Program-made: the position numbers and the translations under genes | Shown here: piece by piece, positions 6,221 to 8,758 of the stretch | How positions within the stretch are numbered: position 1 is the stretch's first letter | How the letters are laid out: each line of letters begins with the position of its first letter | From: Bryobacterales bacterium | Lineage (GTDB): Bacteria > Acidobacteriota > Terriglobia > Bryobacterales > Bryobacteraceae | DNA length: 8,758 nucleotides | Assembly (NCBI GenBank): GCA_003139735.1 | Contig: PLGA01000126.1 | Location: 1-8,758, forward strand | Reading direction: 5' to 3' | Notes under the pieces: model-generated | Databases searched by the model: none | Seen by the model: only the letters and a program-made list of their open reading frames with translations | Told to the model about the DNA's origin: nothing

Positions 6221-6883
6221 CTAGCCGAACCGCTCTTCGGTCCAGGGGTCGCCGCGCATGTGGTAGCCGTTGGCTTCCCAGAAGCCGGGACGGTCTTCGG
6301 CTAGCAACTCCAGCCCCGCCAGCCACTTGGCGCTTTTCCACGCGTACAAACCCGGAACGATTAGCCGCGCCGGGCCGCCGTGTTCGGCCATGATGGGTTC
6401 GCCGTCGTGGCGATCCGCCACCAGGCAATCCTGGGCCAGGAGGGAATCTATCGGGAGGTTGGTGGTCCAACCGCGGTCATACCCGTAAGCCATGGCGAAG
6501 CGCGCCTCGGGGCGGGCGCCGCCGGCCCGCCGCAGCAGCTCGCGCGCCGAGACTCCCTCCCACAGGTTGCCAAGCCGCGACCAGCGCGTGACGCAGTGGA
6601 AATCGGAGAAAACCCGCACGCGTGGAAGCGCCTGGAAATCCTCCCAGCTCCACTCGACTGGCTCACCCACCAGTCCGGCAATCCGCAATCGCCATTTCGC
6701 CATGTCGATGGCGGGGGGGCCGCTGGCGTCCAGCACGGGCCACTTCCGGGTGCGGGACTGCCCAGGCGGAACGCGCTCCGCACGGCGCGTATCGGGGCTC
6801 ACGATGACGTCCGGGGGCAGCCCGGCGGGCGACGGCGCCTCGGCGGTCTGTTCTTTCTCCCGATTCCCGCCGAAAAGCCCCAT
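6221..6883 (-). CDS. Sulfite-oxidase-fold molybdopterin oxidoreductase (sulfite oxidase-like)
   Basis: A 220-residue protein of the SUOX-fold molybdenum-cofactor family, close to the soluble bacterial/archaeal sulfite oxidase-like branch rather than full sulfite oxidase. Evidence: the N-terminal PPGQSRTRKWPVLD (39-52), RLRIAGLVGEP (65-75), the SDFHCVTRWS motif with C97 as the expected molybdenum ligand, YGYDRGWTTNLP, then EHGGPARLIVPGLYAWKSAKW and the terminal WEANGYHMRGDPW. These are the usual cofactor-pocket and core motifs. No Tat or Sec signal, membrane helix, heme or dimerisation domain is present, so it is probably cytoplasmic; substrate and electron partner are unknown. The start at 6883 is preferred because GGGAG (6893-6889) lies five bases before it and homologues begin similarly with MGLF; the ATG at 6904, preceded by AAGG, is an alternative. 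It converges on rdgB and diverges from the secreted-protein gene. Confidence 0.93.
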   Translation of the reverse strand: MGLFGGNREKEQTAEAPSPAGLPPDVIVSPDTRRAERVPPGQSRTRKWPVLDASGPPAIDMAKWRLRIAGLVGEPVEWSWEDFQALPRVRVFSDFHCVTRWSRLGNLWEGVSARELLRRAGGARPEARFAMAYGYDRGWTTNLPIDSLLAQDCLVADRHDGEPIMAEHGGPARLIVPGLYAWKSAKWLAGLELLAEDRPGFWEANGYHMRGDPWTEERFG

Positions 6884-6965
6884 CGTCGCTCCCGTTTTCC
6901 TCATCTTACCTTTTTTTGGTTCCTCGATTTGCGATAATGCCTACAAACGGTTTGGGCCGGACCCT
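6884..6965. promoter_or_regulatory. Divergent promoter region with -10-like GATAAT
   Basis: The 82-base gap between two divergent genes must hold both promoters unless they lie within coding sequence. On the plus strand GATAAT (6933-6938) matches the -10 consensus at five of six positions and would give a leader of about 20 bases to the GTG at 6966. The upstream T-run (6911-6917) is AT-rich, but no good -35 hexamer is seen. No convincing box was found for the minus-strand gene. Confidence 0.4.
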
Positions 6966-8180
6966 GTGAGGAAAACGCGATTCGTTTTGGGCGCTTTGGC
7001 GGCCGCGTGCGCGACGCTTTCCGCTCAACGGCTCTTGCCAGGCTCGGAAGGCGCGGCGCGGCCTTCGTCCTCCGACATTGCCATTCTGCAGCAAGTGGAG
7101 CCGCGCAAGGACCTGCCCTGCACCGTCAATTCGATCAAGCCCGTGCTCGGCTTCGATTTCAGGTTTCGCTCGGGCTACGACGTGACGGTTCCCCTGAAAG
7201 AGCTATCGGACCAGACGGGCAGCCTCACCATGGTCTTTCGGGTGGTCCCGGCCAGCCATGCGGACCAGCCGGTCTACCTTTCGCAACAGGTGTCCGTTCC
7301 GGCCATCGAGCGAGATGCCAAGGGCGACGCGGACCTGCAGGGCGCTTTCTCCGTCGGGGAGGGAAAATACCACGTCTCGTGGCTGATGCGCGACCGCTCC
7401 GAACGCGTGTGCTCTTCGAGCTGGGACATAGAGGCCAGCGTGCCCTTGAGGGACAAGCCGATGCCGCTCGATATCGCTCCGGACGCGGTGCAGGCGGCCG
7501 ACCTCGAACCCTTTCGGGGCGAGCCCCCCGTCCGGCGCACGGAGCGCGACGGCGGTTTAGACCTGAAAGTAATCGTCAATTTCGCGCCGCAGGACTCGTC
7601 GTCAGCCGTGTGGGAGGCGGACGATGCCAACGCGATCCTCTCCATTCTGCGGAGCATGGCGCGCGACCCGCGCGTCGGAAAGTTCTCCCTGGTGGTCTTC
7701 AATATGCAGGAAGAGCGGGTGATCTACCGCCAGGAGAAGGCTCCCCGGATCGATTTTCCGGGGCTGGGAAAAGCCGTCATGACCCTCAATCTGGGCAGGA
7801 TCGACGTGAAGCAGCTCGCCCAGAAGCACGCGGACGCGGAGTTTTTGGCCGGCCTGTTGACGAAGGAAATCAAGAGCAACCAGGACAAGCCCGACGCCGT
7901 CATCATTGCAGGCCCAAAAGCGGCGATGGACGACTCGTTGCCGGCGGACGCGCTGAGACAGCTCGGCGCGGTCAAGTTTCCCGTGTTTTATATGAACTGC
8001 AACCTGGACCCTACGGCGAATCCCTGGCGCGACGCGATCGGCGGCGCCGTCCGCAGCTTGAAGGGCGCCGAATACACTATCAGCCGGCCGCGCGACGTTT
8101 TTTTCGCCTGGAGCGAGATCGCGAGCCGTATTGTAAAATCGAAATTCGGGAAGAGCGTTACGGCCGCCCCGCCGCAATGA
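6966..8180 (+). CDS. Secreted protein of unknown function with possible VWA-like domain
   Basis: A 404-residue protein starting at GTG. I do not recognise a named family. Residues 1-20 form a Sec signal peptide (MRKTRF, hydrophobic core, ATLSA then Q21), so it should be exported. The middle (about 60-170) looks like a beta-rich domain. From about residue 199 there is an alternating beta/alpha pattern: DLKVIVNFAPQDSSS, a helix containing ANAILSILRSMARD, then KFSLVVFNMQEERVIYRQE, PDAVIIAGP and FPVFYMNC. This resembles a von Willebrand factor A fold, a common theme in acidobacterial secreted proteins, but the usual DxSxS metal site is replaced by NFAPQDSSS and is probably not functional. The GTG is chosen because it starts the signal peptide; upstream in-frame sequence lies antisense to the oxidoreductase gene. 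The end overlaps the next gene as ATGA, implying an operon and a shared role. Confidence 0.8.
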   Translation: MRKTRFVLGALAAACATLSAQRLLPGSEGAARPSSSDIAILQQVEPRKDLPCTVNSIKPVLGFDFRFRSGYDVTVPLKELSDQTGSLTMVFRVVPASHADQPVYLSQQVSVPAIERDAKGDADLQGAFSVGEGKYHVSWLMRDRSERVCSSSWDIEASVPLRDKPMPLDIAPDAVQAADLEPFRGEPPVRRTERDGGLDLKVIVNFAPQDSSSAVWEADDANAILSILRSMARDPRVGKFSLVVFNMQEERVIYRQEKAPRIDFPGLGKAVMTLNLGRIDVKQLAQKHADAEFLAGLLTKEIKSNQDKPDAVIIAGPKAAMDDSLPADALRQLGAVKFPVFYMNCNLDPTANPWRDAIGGAVRSLKGAEYTISRPRDVFFAWSEIASRIVKSKFGKSVTAAPPQ

Positions 8181-8722
8181 TTATGCGAGTTTTGGCAATC
8201 GCGTTGTTTGTCGCCACCGCCGGCCTCCCCTGCCGGGCGCAGCAATTTGAGAACCTCGCGCCGTACATTCCCACACCCATGAGCCTGGTGAACACCATGC
8301 TCGAATACGCAACCGTCCAATCGAGCGACGTCGTCTATGACTTGGGCAGCGGCGATGGGCGCATCGTGATCGCGGCGGCGCAGAAGTTCGGGGCCCGCGG
8401 CGTCGGGGTGGAGATGGTTCCGGAGTTGTGCCGCACGGCCGAGCGGAGGGTCCGGGAGTTGGGCCTTCAGGACCGCGTCACCATCGTGCAGGGCAGCGCC
8501 TTGCACGTGGACCTGAGCCCCGCCACGGTGGTCACCATGTATTTGCTGACCAGCTCCAATGAGCGCCTCAAGCCGATTCTCGATCGGTACCTCAAGCCCG
8601 GGGCCCGCGTGGTTTCCACCGATTACCCCATCACGGGCTGGAAGCCAACCCGCTTGAAGATGGTGAAGGACGGGTCCGCCGAACACAAAATCTACGTGTA
8701 CGAAATCGGCCACACGAAATAG
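8177..8722 (+). CDS. Class I SAM-dependent methyltransferase with signal peptide (FAM173-like)
   Basis: A 181-residue protein. The methyltransferase core is clear: motif I VVYDLGSGDGRIV (52-64), the acidic residue E79 in GVGVEMVPE at the end of strand 2, DRVTIVQGSA before motif II, and a C-terminal LKPGARVVSTDYPITGWKP. The DLGSGDGRIV motif, the MYLLT stretch and the late VVS...W pattern resemble the FAM173 lysine methyltransferase group (ATP synthase c-subunit and ANT methyltransferases in eukaryotes). The true substrate is unknown. Residues 1-21 form a probable Sec signal peptide (MIMRVLAIALFVATAG...CRA, then QQ), which is unexpected for an enzyme needing cytoplasmic SAM; it might instead act as a membrane anchor. 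The start ATG overlaps the upstream stop as ATGA. There is no ribosome binding site of its own, which fits translational coupling. Confidence 0.9.
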   Translation: MIMRVLAIALFVATAGLPCRAQQFENLAPYIPTPMSLVNTMLEYATVQSSDVVYDLGSGDGRIVIAAAQKFGARGVGVEMVPELCRTAERRVRELGLQDRVTIVQGSALHVDLSPATVVTMYLLTSSNERLKPILDRYLKPGARVVSTDYPITGWKPTRLKMVKDGSAEHKIYVYEIGHTK

Positions 8723-8758
8723 GGGCCGGGGGCCGGGGAAAACCGAAGCGGTCCGTTT
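8723..8758 (+). other. G-rich intergenic tail
   Basis: The 36 bases after the methyltransferase stop begin with three G-tracts separated by CC (GGGG CC GGGGG CC GGGG), then AAAACCG and a short ACCG-AAG-CGGT hairpin reaching the window edge. No complete terminator can be confirmed because the sequence ends here. Confidence 0.35.

Noticed and set aside
6492..6965. N-terminal extension of the secreted protein from an ATG at 6492
   Set aside because: It runs antisense through the sulfite oxidase-like gene, and the signal peptide starts at the GTG at 6966.
7007..8176. Upstream extension of the methyltransferase frame across the secreted-protein gene
   Set aside because: The frame is open by chance in GC-rich sequence. 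The translation is low-complexity Arg/Gly/Ala, and the ATG at 8177 begins a proper signal peptide.

Overview
The window is GC-rich with tightly packed genes. It reads like a chromosomal segment of an acidobacterium, most likely of the Solibacter/Bryobacterales kind. That assignment is an inference from gene style: an nSTAND1-type ATPase with TPRs, lipoproteins and secreted proteins of unknown function, and a tiny membrane protein in front of rph. No rRNA, tRNA, CRISPR array or recognisable insertion sequence is visible.

Region 1 (1-4114, minus strand) is the accessory part. It is a two-gene unit: a 493-residue protein with an N-terminal TIR domain and two further TIR-like/Rossmann modules, then a STAND ATPase (nSTAND1 type) with one membrane helix and a C-terminal TPR array that runs off the left edge of the window. 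The two genes share one base at a TGATG stop/start junction, so they are almost certainly translated together. A TIR effector beside a STAND sensor is the logic of NLR-like immune or cell-death systems. This is the best candidate for a poorly described system here.

Region 2 (4261-4656, minus) is a small lipoprotein gene of unknown function. It is transcribed in the same direction as the TIR gene, 146 bases upstream of it, and divergently from region 3.

Region 3 (4711-6199, plus) is a compact housekeeping operon: a 50-residue single-helix membrane protein, RNase PH (rph) and the XTP/dITP pyrophosphatase (rdgB-like). All junctions overlap. The rdgB gene carries a perfect 22-bp GC-rich palindrome inserted in frame. 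Its stop codon lies across the arm and loop of a second palindrome with similar ends, which also sits between the convergent genes.

Region 4 (6221-6883, minus) is a cytoplasmic sulfite-oxidase-fold molybdopterin oxidoreductase.

Region 5 (6966-8722, plus) is a two-gene unit with an ATGA overlap: a secreted protein of unknown function with a possible VWA-like domain, and a class I SAM methyltransferase that unexpectedly has a signal peptide. Only 82 bp separate it from the divergent oxidoreductase gene.

The longest stretch without a gene is about 146 bases (4115-4260).
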